From assembly GCF_002099425.1 (NCBI RefSeq), contig NW_018344015.1:6610001-6674000 (forward strand): DNA of 64,000 bases, read 5' to 3'. Origin of the DNA: Phascolarctos cinereus (lineage: Eukaryota; Chordata; Mammalia; Diprotodontia; Phascolarctidae). Positions 33,355 through 43,290 of the stretch are shown piece after piece. The translations under genes and the position numbers were made by a program. The notes under the pieces are model-generated. The model was not told where the DNA came from. It did not search any database and saw nothing but the letters and a program-made list of their open reading frames with translations. Positions within the stretch are counted from its first letter, which is position 1. The number at the start of each line of letters is the position of its first letter.

Positions 33355-33448
33355 ATATATGTATATATATGCATGTATATTTGTATGTATATATGTGCAT
33401 GTATGCGTGCATGCATGTGTGTGTGTGTGTGTGTGTGTGTCTGTATAC
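33355..33448. repeat. TA/TG-rich tandem repeat
   Basis: Mixed TATG/TGCA/TA units ending in a (GT)n run at 33417-33440. Confidence 0.92.
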
Positions 33449-33705
33449 AAAATAGGCTGCTAGGTGGTACAGTGGATAGAACACCAGACCTAGTCAGGAA
33501 TATCTGAGTTCAAATCTAGCCTCAGAAATGGTGACTCGGCAAATCACTTAACCTCATGTGTAAAATGGGGATGATAATAATAGCACCTACATCCCAGTAT
33601 TATTGTGAGGATCAAATGAAATCATATTTATAAAATGCTTAGCACAGTGCCTAGCAGATAGTGGATGTTATATAAATGTTAGCTATTATTATTAATATAG
33701 ATTAT
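33449..33705 (+). mobile_element. MIR / CORE-SINE, full length
   Basis: 'ggctgctaggtggtacagtgg' head, 'gagttcaaatctagcctcag', 'aatcacttaacctc', 'taaaatggggatgataataatagcacc', 'gtgaggatcaaatg', 'cttagcacagtgcctagc' and an 'attattatt' end. Confidence 0.92.
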
Positions 33706-33889
33706 ATATCAGATATGTATGGTGGGGGTCCATCTCCATCCTAATTAATCACAGAAGGCCCAAGAATCTTGATTGAATCAGTCAATTATTCAAAAGTAAA
33801 CTAGGTGTGAATAAGTTCTTAGTCAATTTGAAGGGATCCTAGGGACTTCCAATCATTTGATGAAAGCAGGTGATACTGCACAAGAAATA

Positions 33890-34203
33890 CAGTTATCCCT
33901 TCCACATCGAGGGGTTTAGGGGCACAGCACCCCAGCAGTCTGGAAAATCTGTACAAATGTTTTTGGTCCTCCCTTCATACCAGAGAAGGAGTCTGAATTT
34001 TTTTCTTTCATGGGGTGTTTATAGTACCTTATTGTAAAATTTGGGTTAAGTATTTGGTCACAGACTCTGTGTTATCTGCTGGCCTTTGTGCATTGTTTTC
34101 GGCTTCCACAAAACACTCCAAACATTCCCATTTAATTTCTTATGTTGACCTGCAATATACTGAAACCACATTGGGGAAAGTCTCAACATGGAAGGGATAA
34201 CTG
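33890..34203. mobile_element. Tc1/mariner-superfamily (Tigger-like) MITE
   Basis: 314 bp bounded by inverted repeats CAGTTATCCCTTCCA(C)AT and ATGGAAGGGATAACTG. It is flanked by TA dinucleotides (33888-33889, 34204-34205), the target duplication of Tc1/mariner elements. CAGTT..CCC termini suggest the pogo/Tigger branch, which is inference. No transposase frame of note. Confidence 0.85.
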
Positions 34204-34205
34204 TA

Positions 34206-34553
34206 CCTTGTTTAGTTAATGAGAATCAGACATAGCCATGGAGCTATGTATAAAAACAGCATGCTAATTCCAAGCCAGTTAGTTGAGTGGTGGTTGAATT
34301 TAGCATTGAAGAACTGCAGAGAGGAAATTGATCTTGTTGGGGAGAGAGAGGACAAAGATTTTTCCTCTCCCTCCCCACCTCAAATGACCAGGTGAAAACC
34401 CTGTGGACTTCAAAAATCTGAAGTTCCCACCAGCTTTAACAGCAGCATCCTTGGAGCAAGCAGCTGATAGCCTCATCTGCACTGGGAGGTGAGGACTCTA
34501 AAAAGGGTATGGATTCTAGTGAGGCATCTATACCTAGAGGCCTTGAGGCCTCT
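34206..34553. other. No gene seen
   Basis: About 0.35 kb without a recognised repeat or coding signal. Confidence 0.4.
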
Positions 34554-34563
34554 AAGTTTGATA

Positions 34564-34698
34564 TGTGGAGCAGTGGACAGAGCACCGGCCCTGGATTCAG
34601 GAGGACCTGAGTTCAAATCAGGCCTCAGACACATAACACTTATTAGCTGTGTGACCTTAGGCAAGTCATTTAACCCTATTGGCTAGCCAAAAAAAAAA
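34564..34698 (+). mobile_element. tRNA-headed marsupial SINE
   Basis: 'ggagcagtggacagagcaccggccctgg', 'gaggacctgagttcaaatcaggcc', 'ttagctgtgtgacc' and 'aagtcatttaaccc', then an A-run. The direct repeats aagtttgata (34554-34563) and aagtttaata (34699-34708) look like the target duplication. Confidence 0.88.
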
Positions 34699-34971
34699 AA
34701 GTTTAATAGGAAAAAAGACTCCCCCAAAATTGAAAGGTAACACATAACAGTATAACCACTATTATTAATCACACCCTGCCTAGGCCATTCCTCATTAAAG
34801 TGAGGCAGTTCAAGCTTTATTGAACGTATTTTACAACATCTGCCTCCCATGCCTGGCATTCTCTCACTCTTCATCTCTACCTCCTGACTTCTCTGGCTTC
34901 CTTCATGTTTCAGCAAAAATCACACCTTCTTCAAGAATCCTTTCCTGATTCCTCTCAATGTCTTCCCTCTG

Positions 34972-35227
34972 TTGTTGTTTAATCATTTTTTCGGGTGTGT
35001 CTGACTCTTCGTGACCCCATTTGGGGTTTTCTTGGCAAAGATACTAAAGTGGTTTATCATTTCCTTCTCCAGCTCATTTTATAGATGAGGAACTGAGGCA
35101 AACAGGGTTAAGTGACTTGCCCAGGGTCACACAGCTAGTAAGTTTCTGAGGCCAGATTTGAACTTAGGAAGAGAAGTCTTTTTATTTCAAGCCTGGCACT
35201 CTACCTAATGTGCTACCTAGCCATTCC
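34972..35227 (-). mobile_element. Mar-1-type CORE-SINE
   Basis: BovB-like tail at left ('gttgttgtttaatc', 'gtgaccccatttggggttttcttggcaaagatac'), CORE 'gatgaggaactgaggcaaacagggttaagtgacttgccc' and a 'ctacctaatgtgctacctagcc' head. Nearly complete. Confidence 0.93.
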
Positions 35228-35246
35228 CAAAAATAAAATTTTAGAG

Positions 35247-35472
35247 ATTTATTGTTCAACCATACCTGACTCTTTGTGACTCCAAGGATCACACTGTCCA
35301 TGGAATTTTCTTGGCAAAGATACTGGAGTGGCTTACCATCTCCTTCTTCAGTGGGTTAAGGCAAATACAGATTAATTGACTTGCCCAGGGCCACACAGCT
35401 AGTAAATATCTGAGGCTGGATTTGAACTCAGGCCTTCCTGACTCCAGGCCCAGTGCTCTATCCACTGAGCCA

Positions 35473-35474
<2 letters not shown>
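35247..35474 (-). mobile_element. Mar-1-type CORE-SINE
   Basis: 'ttgttcaaccatacctgactctttgtgac', 'cttggcaaagatactggagtggc', 'gacttgcccagggccacacagctag', 'gaactcaggccttcctgactcc' and 'gtgctctatccactgagcc'. It abuts an AC microsatellite. Confidence 0.92.

Positions 35475-35516
<42 letters not shown>
35475..35516. repeat. (AC)n microsatellite
   Basis: About 20 perfect AC units directly after the SINE head. Confidence 0.97.
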
Positions 35517-35519
<3 letters not shown>

Positions 35520-35690
35520 GTACATGGTTGTTCGCATAGTTGTCTTCCTTAAATGAGCTCCTTGAAAGCAGAGCTGGATTTTTTTTATTTTTGTTTTCCC
35601 TATTGGTTTCCCCCCCCTCTTCTTTCTATACCTAGTACTTAGCATATAGTAAACACTTAATAAATGCTTGGGAGTTCAATGTTGATGTTA

Positions 35691-36530
35691 GATTGTGCTT
35701 TTAGGTCTCTTGGGCAAAATTTGCCATTCAACTAGCTAAGAGTATCATAAAAAGAAACTTTGAGACAGTCATCCAGAAACTGTACTACACACTAACAATT
35801 AAGCTCTGAAACTGCTCACAAGAATATTTTAAGTCTTCAAATTATTTGTTATAAATTTAGTTTTATAATATCATTTCTGGTGCCCTTAACAAGCACAAAA
35901 GACCCCCAAATAAGTAAGAAATCATTAAGTTTGTGTTGTAGTAACCAATAAAGGTAGATTTTAAACAAATGACACATGGTGGTTAGAAGATTTTATATTG
36001 ATATTTTATACATAAAATTAACATATTTACGCAGCTGACAGATTAGATCAAACTAAGTGCTCATTCAAATCTCTAAAGGATTCAACACTCTAGTCCACAC
36101 TGATTTTTGTACTTAATCATATACAGTCTTCTATGGAATGGAAGTTCAGATTCCTCAATATCAAAACTATTGATCTTGTGCTCAATATTTTCTTTTCTTT
36201 CTAAACAAATGAAAGGCAGCCCCGGAGATTTCCATCTCCTAGTTGGTCATTATCAACTCTCCAAGAAGGGAATGGCATCTGAGATGGATCTTGAAAAAAA
36301 GACATAGTTTTCAAGAGGCAAAGCTAAGGAGAGATTTTGTTCCAGGCAAAGAAATGGGTTGCAGAAAAATACAAAAAAGAACCACCCAGCAGACATTAAG
36401 CTGTACTGGGAAAAGGCCAGTAGTCCAGTTTTGCTTTATCAAGGAACGCATGAAAAGGATGAAAAAGTATGTTGGACACAAACTGGAGACTTCAATGCTA
36501 GCTGAAGACTTCGCGATTTTATCTCCTACT
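35691..36530. other. No gene seen; faint L2 remnant at 36205-36390
   Basis: Mostly AT-rich. 36240-36380 ('ctccaagaagggaatggcatctgagatggatcttgaa', 'ttttgttccaggcaaag') resembles L2 body in minus orientation. Read on the minus strand after the RNF130-like stop, no RING-type Cys/His pattern appears. Confidence 0.4.
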
Positions 36531-37199
36531 CTACTTAATAGTATGTGAAATAAGACACACTAAAAACAAGGCCAAGGGAACAAATAAGGATATTGACAGT
36601 AAACCTTCAGGACGCCATGCGAAGCTCTTTGGTGGCACTGAAATATCAGGGGTGATAGTCATGTGGACGGAGGCGTTCCTCTGCAGATAACTCAAAAGGT
36701 CCTTTCCCTCTGATTCTTTAATCATCACAGCAACGATATTTTCAGTTTCTTTGTAGTACATGGTGACTACGTTTTCATTATTGTTATAGATGACTACAGC
36801 AACCGCATTGTGGAAAGCTGCCCGGGATACTTTCTCCTGAAATGTACAGTCTCCCCTCTGCACCAGCGCAATCCATTGTTTCAAGTCCGCAGGGACTTGG
36901 AAATGGGTTTCAGGATGGCAGCTGTGGAGATTCGAGGCTTCTTGCAGCGGCTGCGGGGCCAGCAATCGCCCTTTCACCTCCACCTGGAGCGAATGTGTAC
37001 CGTAGCGGGCATCGTGAATGAAGAAGGTGCGGGGATCGCCCTGGCCAGGCTCTTGCACGGTCACACTGATGAGGGCGGAGTGGTACCCCTGGCTGGCGCT
37101 GGCCGCCCAGGTCAGCCCGAGACCCCAGTGCAACAAGGTCACCAAGGCCAGGGTGGGCTGCCTGAAGCCCCGCAGCTCCTGCCTCCGCCCACCGAGCAT
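36531..37199 (-). CDS. RNF130-like PA-domain membrane protein lacking RING
   Basis: A 222-codon intact frame. Residues about 15-34 (PTLALVTLLHWGLGLTWAAS) form a signal-peptide core. Residues 39-185 resemble the protease-associated domain of Goliath/GRAIL-family E3 ligases, closest by eye to RNF130: SVTVQEPGQGDP, YGTHS, KQWIALVQRGDCTF, SRAAFHNAVAVVIYNN, NIVAVMI, GKDLLSYLQRN. Cys94 and Cys118 are the usual PA pair, and NAS at 175 is a possible glycosylation site. A membrane segment follows at about 200-217, then a stop. In the family the PA domain binds substrate in the endosomal lumen and a cytosolic C3H2C3 RING ligates ubiquitin; the RING (family length about 400 residues) is absent here. The ATG at 37199-37197 has A at -3; the frame opens further upstream only through a GTG (37244). 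The PA region has no intron. Retrogene, truncated copy or 5' coding exon of a larger gene all remain possible. Confidence 0.65.
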   Translation of the reverse strand: MLGGRRQELRGFRQPTLALVTLLHWGLGLTWAASASQGYHSALISVTVQEPGQGDPRTFFIHDARYGTHSLQVEVKGRLLAPQPLQEASNLHSCHPETHFQVPADLKQWIALVQRGDCTFQEKVSRAAFHNAVAVVIYNNNENVVTMYYKETENIVAVMIKESEGKDLLSYLQRNASVHMTITPDISVPPKSFAWRPEGLLSISLFVPLALFLVCLISHTIK

Positions 37200-37520
37200 C
37201 CTCCACACTTCACTCTCCTTCCTAATGGGACCGAGTAATCTCACAAGCCTGAGCCGGGGCTAGGGGTGTCTTTGTGTCTTCTCAGGGGGCAGTGTCTCGT
37301 CACGTAGCTCAGAAAGGCACAAGACCTAGGGGCAGACCCCAACGAGCGTAGTGGGCGTGGGTGTGCGGAGGTTGGGAACAGTCGCCGGCTTTTTAGAGAA
37401 GCTTCTCATTAGTCCCCGCCCCAATTCCAAACCCTCATGACCCAGGGTGCTTCCCGCTTCAGGAGTGCTTTTTTCGAATCCTGCGCGAACATTTGGCAGA
37501 GAGAACTTTGGACAAATCGA
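37200..37520 (-). promoter_or_regulatory. CpG-rich putative promoter/5' leader of the RNF130-like ORF
   Basis: By eye, about 34 CpGs lie between 36933 and 37520, roughly half of them upstream of the ATG, whereas the surrounding window has very few. A GC box (ccccgcccc, 37414-37422) adjoins a CCAAT-like caat. No TATA box is evident. This is the look of an unmethylated mammalian promoter, but a start site cannot be placed from sequence. Confidence 0.45.
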
Positions 37521-38039
37521 ACTTTCCTGAAGACCCTGGGAATGATGTCCAATTGAACTTGTAATACCTTAGCACTTGACAGGAGAAAGGTTTACTAAAA
37601 GCCAGGCTGCAAATCTTTCAAAAGTCAGTGTTTTAGTCCTTGCCAAAAACAGCCGGCTCCTCCCTTTCTCCTTCTTGAATCACGGAATACGGGGATTTCT
37701 CAGCTTTCTCCAGATGAAAAAGCACATTCATCAGGCACATTACAGTAACATAGTCACTGCTTCCAGTAACTTGTCCCGTCAGAACTTGATGTATAAGAAT
37801 GAACGCCCCAAGCCTGGCTTAGACAAGGTAACTTGAAGAAACCTATTGGTTCCCAATCATTTAGCTTATTTTGTAGTCTTCTGTGAGTGTCTGATCCAGG
37901 AGGAGAAGCTGCTTTTTCATTTTACATTTACACTTCCAGAACAAATACAAAGATTCCCCCCAAAACCGGACTGAGAAAACTGCTTCTCTGAATCCATAAG
38001 TGATTCCACAAGGAGCTGTCTTCCTGAGGCTTCGATTTG
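37521..38039. other. No gene seen
   Basis: CpG density falls away here. Short ORFs on both strands lack recognisable domains. The right part may belong to the CR1-like relic described next. Confidence 0.4.
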
Positions 38040-38345
38040 TCAAGGCTTAGTTGATGAGTTTCCTGGGCATCCACATTGCTCTCTTTAGACAGCTCTCTAT
38101 TTTCTTCATTGGAATGGGTTCACTTTGTGACTTTAGAATGTCTTTCTTGACAGCCTCGTATCCTTTCTGAGGTGAATTTCCATATAAAATTTTAATCGAT
38201 GGGAATTTACCTGCCTTTTCTCTAGACTCTTTGAAATCTGTTCTAAAATCTAGGGTACATACCAGGCTATTTCTGGCTTTACTCTACTTTTCCAGAATAA
38301 ATTCCAAGATGGAGTAGTCCCTTTTCCTCCAAGTTCCCATTATTT
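38040..38345 (-). mobile_element. L3/CR1-clade LINE ORF2 fragment (after endonuclease)
   Basis: Minus-strand reading from 38340 gives RDYSILEFILEK, SLVCTLDFRTDFK, EAVKKDILKSQSEPIPM. CR1-type ORF2 has the same order just after the endonuclease domain (MVEFKIL, TLDFRRANF, FKD.LL.AQEQSIPM). One stop is seen. Identification rests on motif order. Confidence 0.5.
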
Positions 38346-38410
38346 CTACTTTTTGAAATAAATATTACCTTCCACATAGCATAACCTATAGCAAGCATTC
38401 AATAAGTATT

Positions 38411-38462
38411 GCAGATCATGGAATTTTGGAGTTGGAAGGGACTTTTGAGACCAGCCAGTTGA
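38411..38462 (-). mobile_element. L3/CR1 3' end scrap
   Basis: 'gatcatggaattttggagttggaagggac' is the reverse of the CR1-clade 3' terminus. Confidence 0.45.
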
Positions 38463-39680
38463 ATTGATAGCTGCACAAGAATTTGATTTGATTTCTTGAA
38501 TATGCTTTAGACAAGGATTAATTTCAGTATGCCTTTAGTAAATTCTGCTAATGTCTTTCAAATACGATTCATTTTTTAAGTTACTTTACCTCAAAATTTT
38601 TAGGAACATATGTATTGTATAAAATGAGATACACCTAAATAGAGAATATTCTGCTTTTCCCTCAGCAAAGAAATACTTTCTCTAAAGCAATTATCATCTA
38701 AAAAATACTCTGATGCACTATTTTTGAGTGTGATAAGGACCATATTGGAAGAGTCATTATGATTTTTCCCTTTTTTTTCCACTATTTTTAGAAATGATTA
38801 ATGAAACAGATTTCTCAGGATATTGTGTTCTCTTCTCCCTCAACCCCCCCCAATAACGTTAGAAAATTAGGGGAATTGTCCACTGGCCTAGAATTTTTTC
38901 AGATATTATTTATGCAATAGATGAGGTTTATACTGCAAAGCTGTCATTTCTTTCTGAAATCTTGTGAAACTTTTTTTCTTTGTAAAAATGCTTAAAAGGT
39001 CACTTAAACAGTAGGACAGATACAGCAGGTGAACTGAAGTAGCAAAATATAGGAAGACAACTTGAATGGTGCATTTCTGAAACAGTCTCCAATACCTAAT
39101 TGTTCTTGGCAAATCAGATGACAAAGGCTGCCTCTCATAATTGTCTCTCTAAGACTTGTTTGAGAGGGGAAGAGACTTGGGAAGTAAGATTCCCCAAATA
39201 GTTAATTCACATACCTGATTATGATAACTCATCATCTGGGGGTTTTTTCCCTCCAAACTAAAAACATCAGATTTAGTCAAATGCAGACATGTTTGACAAT
39301 GTACTTTCCCCAAGATCTAGTCTTCAGTAGTTACCTGGTAGCTAATGGCCAGTGGCTAGAGCAGATTAAGAGATAAAGCCATACAAATGCAATTCTCACT
39401 CTTGTAAACCAAACTAATGACTAAATAAATACAGCATTTATACTAAGTATTTATATTTAATTTCACTAATTAGTTTCCTTGAGTTCACAACTTCACCAGG
39501 GCCCAGGGAAATAAGATGGATTAATACTGTGAGCCTGGTATACCTCATTGTGCTGGTCATAGTGAGGGACACAGAAGCATGAGACATAGTCCTTACTTAA
39601 TAACTTAGCTGGAGAAATCTGACTAACAAACATGAAACAATAAGTAAACATTACAAAATAATTCATAATTATTTTATGAA
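38463..39680. other. No gene seen; AT-rich DNA
   Basis: 1.2 kb with no recognised repeat or coding region. Confidence 0.4.
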
Positions 39681-39683
39681 ATT

Positions 39684-39872
39684 GAGGGGCAGCTAGGTGA
39701 CGCAGTGGATAGAGTACTGGCCCTGGAGTCAGGAGGACCTGACTTCAAATACAGCCTCAGACACCTGATACACCCTAGCTGTGTGATCCTGGGCAAGTCA
39801 TTTAACCCCAATTGCCTCATCAAAAACAAACAAACAAACAAATGAATGAATGAATGAATGAATGAATAATAA

Positions 39873-39907
<35 letters not shown>

Positions 39908-39908
39908 A
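39684..39908 (+). mobile_element. tRNA-headed SINE with expanded A-rich tail
   Basis: Body 39684-39822: 'ggggcagctaggtgacgcagtggatagag', 'gaggacctgacttcaaatacagcc', 'gggcaagtcatttaacccc'. The tail has become AAAC, then AATG, then AAAT tandem units (39823-39908). Confidence 0.92.
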
Positions 39909-39957
39909 CGTGAAAGTTGTTTTTTAAAAAGTCATAAAATTGAAAGGCATAGACCAG

Positions 39958-40216
39958 GGCAGCTAGGTGGCCCAGTGGATAGAGTGCCAGGCCTGGATTC
40001 AGGAAGACTCATCTTCCTGAGTTCAAATCTGGACTCAGACACTTATTAGTTGTATGACCCTGGGCAAGTCACTTAAACCTGTTTGCCTGTTTTCTTATCT
40101 GTAAAATGAGCTGCAAAAGGAAATAGCAAATCACTTCAGCATCTTTGCCAAGAAAACCCTAAATGAGGTCATGAAGAATCAGACATGACTGAAATGACTC
40201 AAAAATAGTCCAACAA
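39958..40216 (+). mobile_element. Mar-1-type CORE-SINE, full length
   Basis: 'gggcagctaggtggcccagtgg' head, 'gggcaagtcacttaaacc', then the BovB-like tail 'ggaaatagcaaatcacttcagcatctttgcc' and 'agacatgactgaaatgac'. atagacca recurs at 39949-39956 and near 40218-40225, a likely target duplication. Confidence 0.93.
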
Positions 40217-40587
40217 AATAGACCATGAAGTGATATAACAGGTCAGAGAAGAGTGATATCAATGTAAACTGATGACCTATGAAAAGGTAATTAGATAGAT
40301 AACTAACAGTATCATTACATATAAGAATTTCTATTACTTGTCCTTGAAAATATTTAGTTGCTGCCACTTTTATAGGTGTCAAAAATCTTTTTTCTAAGTT
40401 AAAACTTATGATTGAATAGCTTACTATGATAGCATTGGACTTACAGATATATTTTCAAAGATTATTTCTAGTGCTTAAAATCTCTTTGTTATTACTGTCA
40501 GGTACTAAGGTCAACACATTTATTGATGGATAGCTCTTCATTTCTTTAACAAATACCTATTATTATTAAGTATAAATCCAAGAATGC

Positions 40588-40705
40588 CTATCAATCAATC
40601 AAAAAGTATTCATTGAGCACCTACAATGTGCTTAGAACTGTGCTATGGGTAATACAGAAGAAGTAGAAAACTAGGCCCTGACCTCAACAAATACATAATA
40701 TAGCT
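40588..40705 (-). mobile_element. L2 LINE 3' end
   Basis: 'caatcaatcaaaaagtattcattgagcacctacaatgtgc' and 'aactgtgctatggg'. Confidence 0.78.
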
Positions 40706-40809
40706 GTCAACAATATGGCTCTATTCGAGGTTGAACTGTGTGCTACCAGAGTGCTAACAGTAATGATGTGTCAAAGGAAGAAACAAGAAGACTTGGATAG
40801 AATCAATAT

Positions 40810-40980
40810 TGAGACAGGAACTGGAGTCAGAGAGAACCTGGGTACTAATCCTGACCTTGCTGTCAACAAACTGCATGAATTTAGGCAGCTCACATAATCT
40901 CCATTGGTCCCAGTTTCCTCATCTGTAAAATTAAAGTGGTAGTCTAGTGACCTCCTTTTAAGCTCTAAAAATCAGGTCAA
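40810..40980 (+). mobile_element. MIR-like/CORE-SINE relic
   Basis: 'aactggagtcagagagaacctgg', 'gcatgaatttaggcagctcac', 'tcctcatctgtaaaattaaag', 'gtgacctccttttaagctct'. Confidence 0.6.
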
Positions 40981-41124
40981 ATTGTGCTTTTTAGGGAAGA
41001 GATGAAGATGATTCTTGAGGTTTTTAGACTAGGACAAGGAAATAATGGTGGTACTGTTAATAGAAGTTGGGAAATTGAGAAGAGGAGGAGCGTAGTGGAG
41101 CAGAGGTAATTTTGGACTGGGAAA

Positions 41125-41300
41125 ACAGCATGGTTCAGTAGAAATAGCACTGGAGACCTTGTTTCAAATCACTTCTCCATCAGTTACTAGCTACGTGACC
41201 TTGGGCAAGTCATTTAATTTCCCTGAGTGTCAGATTCTTGATCACTAAAAATGGGCCTAATACAATAAAATGGAGCTGCTTACCTCACAGCATTCTTGTG
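41125..41300 (+). mobile_element. MIR / CORE-SINE
   Basis: 'catggttcagtagaaatagcactgg', 'ctagctacgtgaccttgggcaagtcatttaat', 'cttacctcacagcattcttgtggg'. Confidence 0.8.
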
Positions 41301-41309
41301 GGAATCAAG

Positions 41310-41399
41310 AATTCTGGGCTTGGGCTTGGAGCCAGGAGAGACCTGGGTGGAAATCCTGACTCTGATATACTCATGTGAAGACATAGATAGGTAGGTAGG

Positions 41400-41439
<40 letters not shown>

Positions 41440-41612
41440 TGGATAGATGACTATGGGCAGGTAACCTCTATGATCCTCCATTTTCTTATCTATAAAATGG
41501 GGATAATAATATCTTTAGTATACACCTCACAGGATTGTTGTAAGGATCAAATGATATAATATATGTAAAGCAATTTGCAAAACTTAAAGCATTATATGTC
41601 TATCAGTTAACA
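41310..41612 (+). mobile_element. MIR interrupted by a GATA/GACA microsatellite
   Basis: 'gagacctgggtggaaatcctgactctg' joins 'ctatgggcaggtaacctctatg', 'ctataaaatggggataataatatc', 'cacaggattgttgtaaggatcaaatg' once the tandem repeat at 41384-41450 is removed. Confidence 0.8.
41384..41450. repeat. Compound (GATA/GGTA)(GACA)n microsatellite
   Basis: ATAG and GTAG units, then about 11 ACAG units, then GATG/GATA units. Confidence 0.95.
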
Positions 41613-41697
41613 TGATAATGGAAATAATGATGAAAAATCATTTTATCACTGTAAGATAGTTTGTACATAAATATAAACTATTTAAGAGTCATTCTCT

Positions 41698-42558
41698 AAG
41701 ACACCATTTTACATCTGCCAGATTGGCTAACACATTAGAAGGGGAAAGCAACAAATGTTGGAAGGGATGTGAAAAATTGGGACACTAATTCATTGTTGGT
41801 GAAATTGTGAACTGATCCAACCATTTTGGAAAGCAATTTGGAATTATGCCCAAATTGTTATTAAACTGCCCATACCCTTTGACCCAGTAATAACACTACT
41901 TGGTCTATTTCCAAAAATGCTTAGGGGAAAAGAAAAAGAACTCATACATTCAAAAATGTTTTTAGCAGCTTTCTTTGTGGTGGCAAAAAACTGGAAATTT
42001 CAGGGATGTCCGTCAGCTGGGGAATGACTAAACAAGTCGTGGCATATGATTGCGATGGAATACTGCTGCGCTATAAGAAATGATGAGCTCAATGATCTTA
42101 GAAGAACATGGAAAGATTTCCATGAATTAATGAAGAGTGAAATGAGCAGAACCAAGAGAACATTGTATACAGTAAAAGCAATTCTGTTTTAAGAACAACT
42201 TTGAGCAAATAAGTTATTTTGACTATTATAAATACCCAAATTAATTATAAAGGACATATGAAGAAAGACATAATCTGCATCCAGAGAAAGAACTAGAGTG
42301 AAACAGAAGTATGTATTGAAGAATTTTGCATATACATATACCTACTTGTGTCTAATGGTGGCTATCTCTAGGGCAGTGGAGGGAGAAGGAAGAAAAAAAT
42401 GAAAAAAAATTACATGATAACTTTGTTGCATGTTTAAAAGGAATAGCAAGTTGTACATAATAGATTTGCAGTTTCATGTGCAATGATCTTTTTATCATAC
42501 TATGTTAAGAAATGCTTGTTTTATTCCATAAATTAAAAATAAAATAATTTTTAAAAAA
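41698..42558 (+). mobile_element. 5'-truncated L1 LINE, 3' end
   Basis: 'ctgccagattggctaac', 'tcattgttggtgaaattgtgaactgatcc', 'ccctttgacccag' and 'ggaatactgctgcgctataagaaatgatga' follow the end of L1 ORF2. A 3'UTR and an A-rich tail to 42558 follow. gtcatt recurs at 41688-41693 and 42561-42566. Confidence 0.85.
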
Positions 42559-42561
42559 AAG

Positions 42562-43290
42562 TCATTTCCCAATAGATAAATGGTTAAAGGCCATGGACAG
42601 GCAGTTCTCAAAAGAAGAAATACAAATTATCATTAACTGCTGAAAGAGTGTTCAAACTCTCTGAAAATCAGAGAAAATTCAAATAATTTTAAAAAGTCAT
42701 AAGATTACTCAATTAGCCAAGATAATTAAAAATCCTAGTAGAGCTGTGGAAAATCAGGTACGCAATTATACTTTTGATGGGTTATAAATTGGTATGGAGA
42801 TTTGGGGAAGCAATAAGGATCATACAGTTTGAGCTATAAAGCTTTTGATACTCTTTGGCCTAGCTTAAATCTCATCATGAGGATTATACCCCAAGTATAT
42901 TATTAGCAGGGAAAGGTACTCATCTGCACAAAAATAATCCTAACAGTATTGACCATATAGTAAAAAAATAATCAAAAACAAAAAACAGGAAGACAACTCA
43001 TATACAATTGAGAAATGGTCAGACTAATTGTGATATATGAATGTAAGGAAATATTGTAATGCCATAAGAAATTACAAATATGATGAATATGAAGAAATAT
43101 GAAATGATATATGGAGTAAAGCAGATTTAAAAAATAGAACCCAAATAATGATCTACATATTCTAAATATGGAAGAAGGAGAAGAAAGATAAGGAAGAGGA
43201 GGAGGAGAAATAATAGAAGGAGGAGAGCAACAAAATCTGGAAAAATGTACAGAAAAGGAAAAAAATGCAGAAAGATACAAGGAAACAAAT
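42562..43290 (+). mobile_element. Older L1 fragment (late ORF2)
   Basis: 'ccaatagataaatggttaaaggcc' and 'gcagttctcaaaagaagaaatacaaattatc' are the L1 ORF2 segment that lies just upstream of the part seen in the preceding element. Further right, 'atactcatctgcacaaaaataatcc' and 'gaaatattgtaatgccataagaaat' continue the order. More decayed than the preceding L1, which probably inserted next to or within it. 43170-43275 is GA-rich. Confidence 0.7.

Larger units (their letters stand above)
34805..35690 (+). mobile_element. L2 LINE 3' end split by two Mar-1 SINEs
   Basis: Left piece: 'cttccttcatgtttcagcaaaaatcacacc', 'ttcaagaatcctttcctgattcc'. Right piece after 35520: 'aatgagctccttgaaagcagagctgg', 'ctagtacttagcatatagtaaacacttaataaatgc'. 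Confidence 0.8.

Noticed and set aside
34564-34698. tRNA gene
   Set aside because: The tRNA-like block belongs to a SINE head with A/B-box-like remnants; no cloverleaf can be drawn, and the same sequence recurs at 19.3, 39.7, 48.5 and 63.3 kb.
36810-37263. Plus-strand ORFs of 142 and 81 codons, and a 98-codon minus ORF in another frame
   Set aside because: Antisense and alternate-frame shadows of the RNF130-like coding sequence, open because the region is GC-rich.
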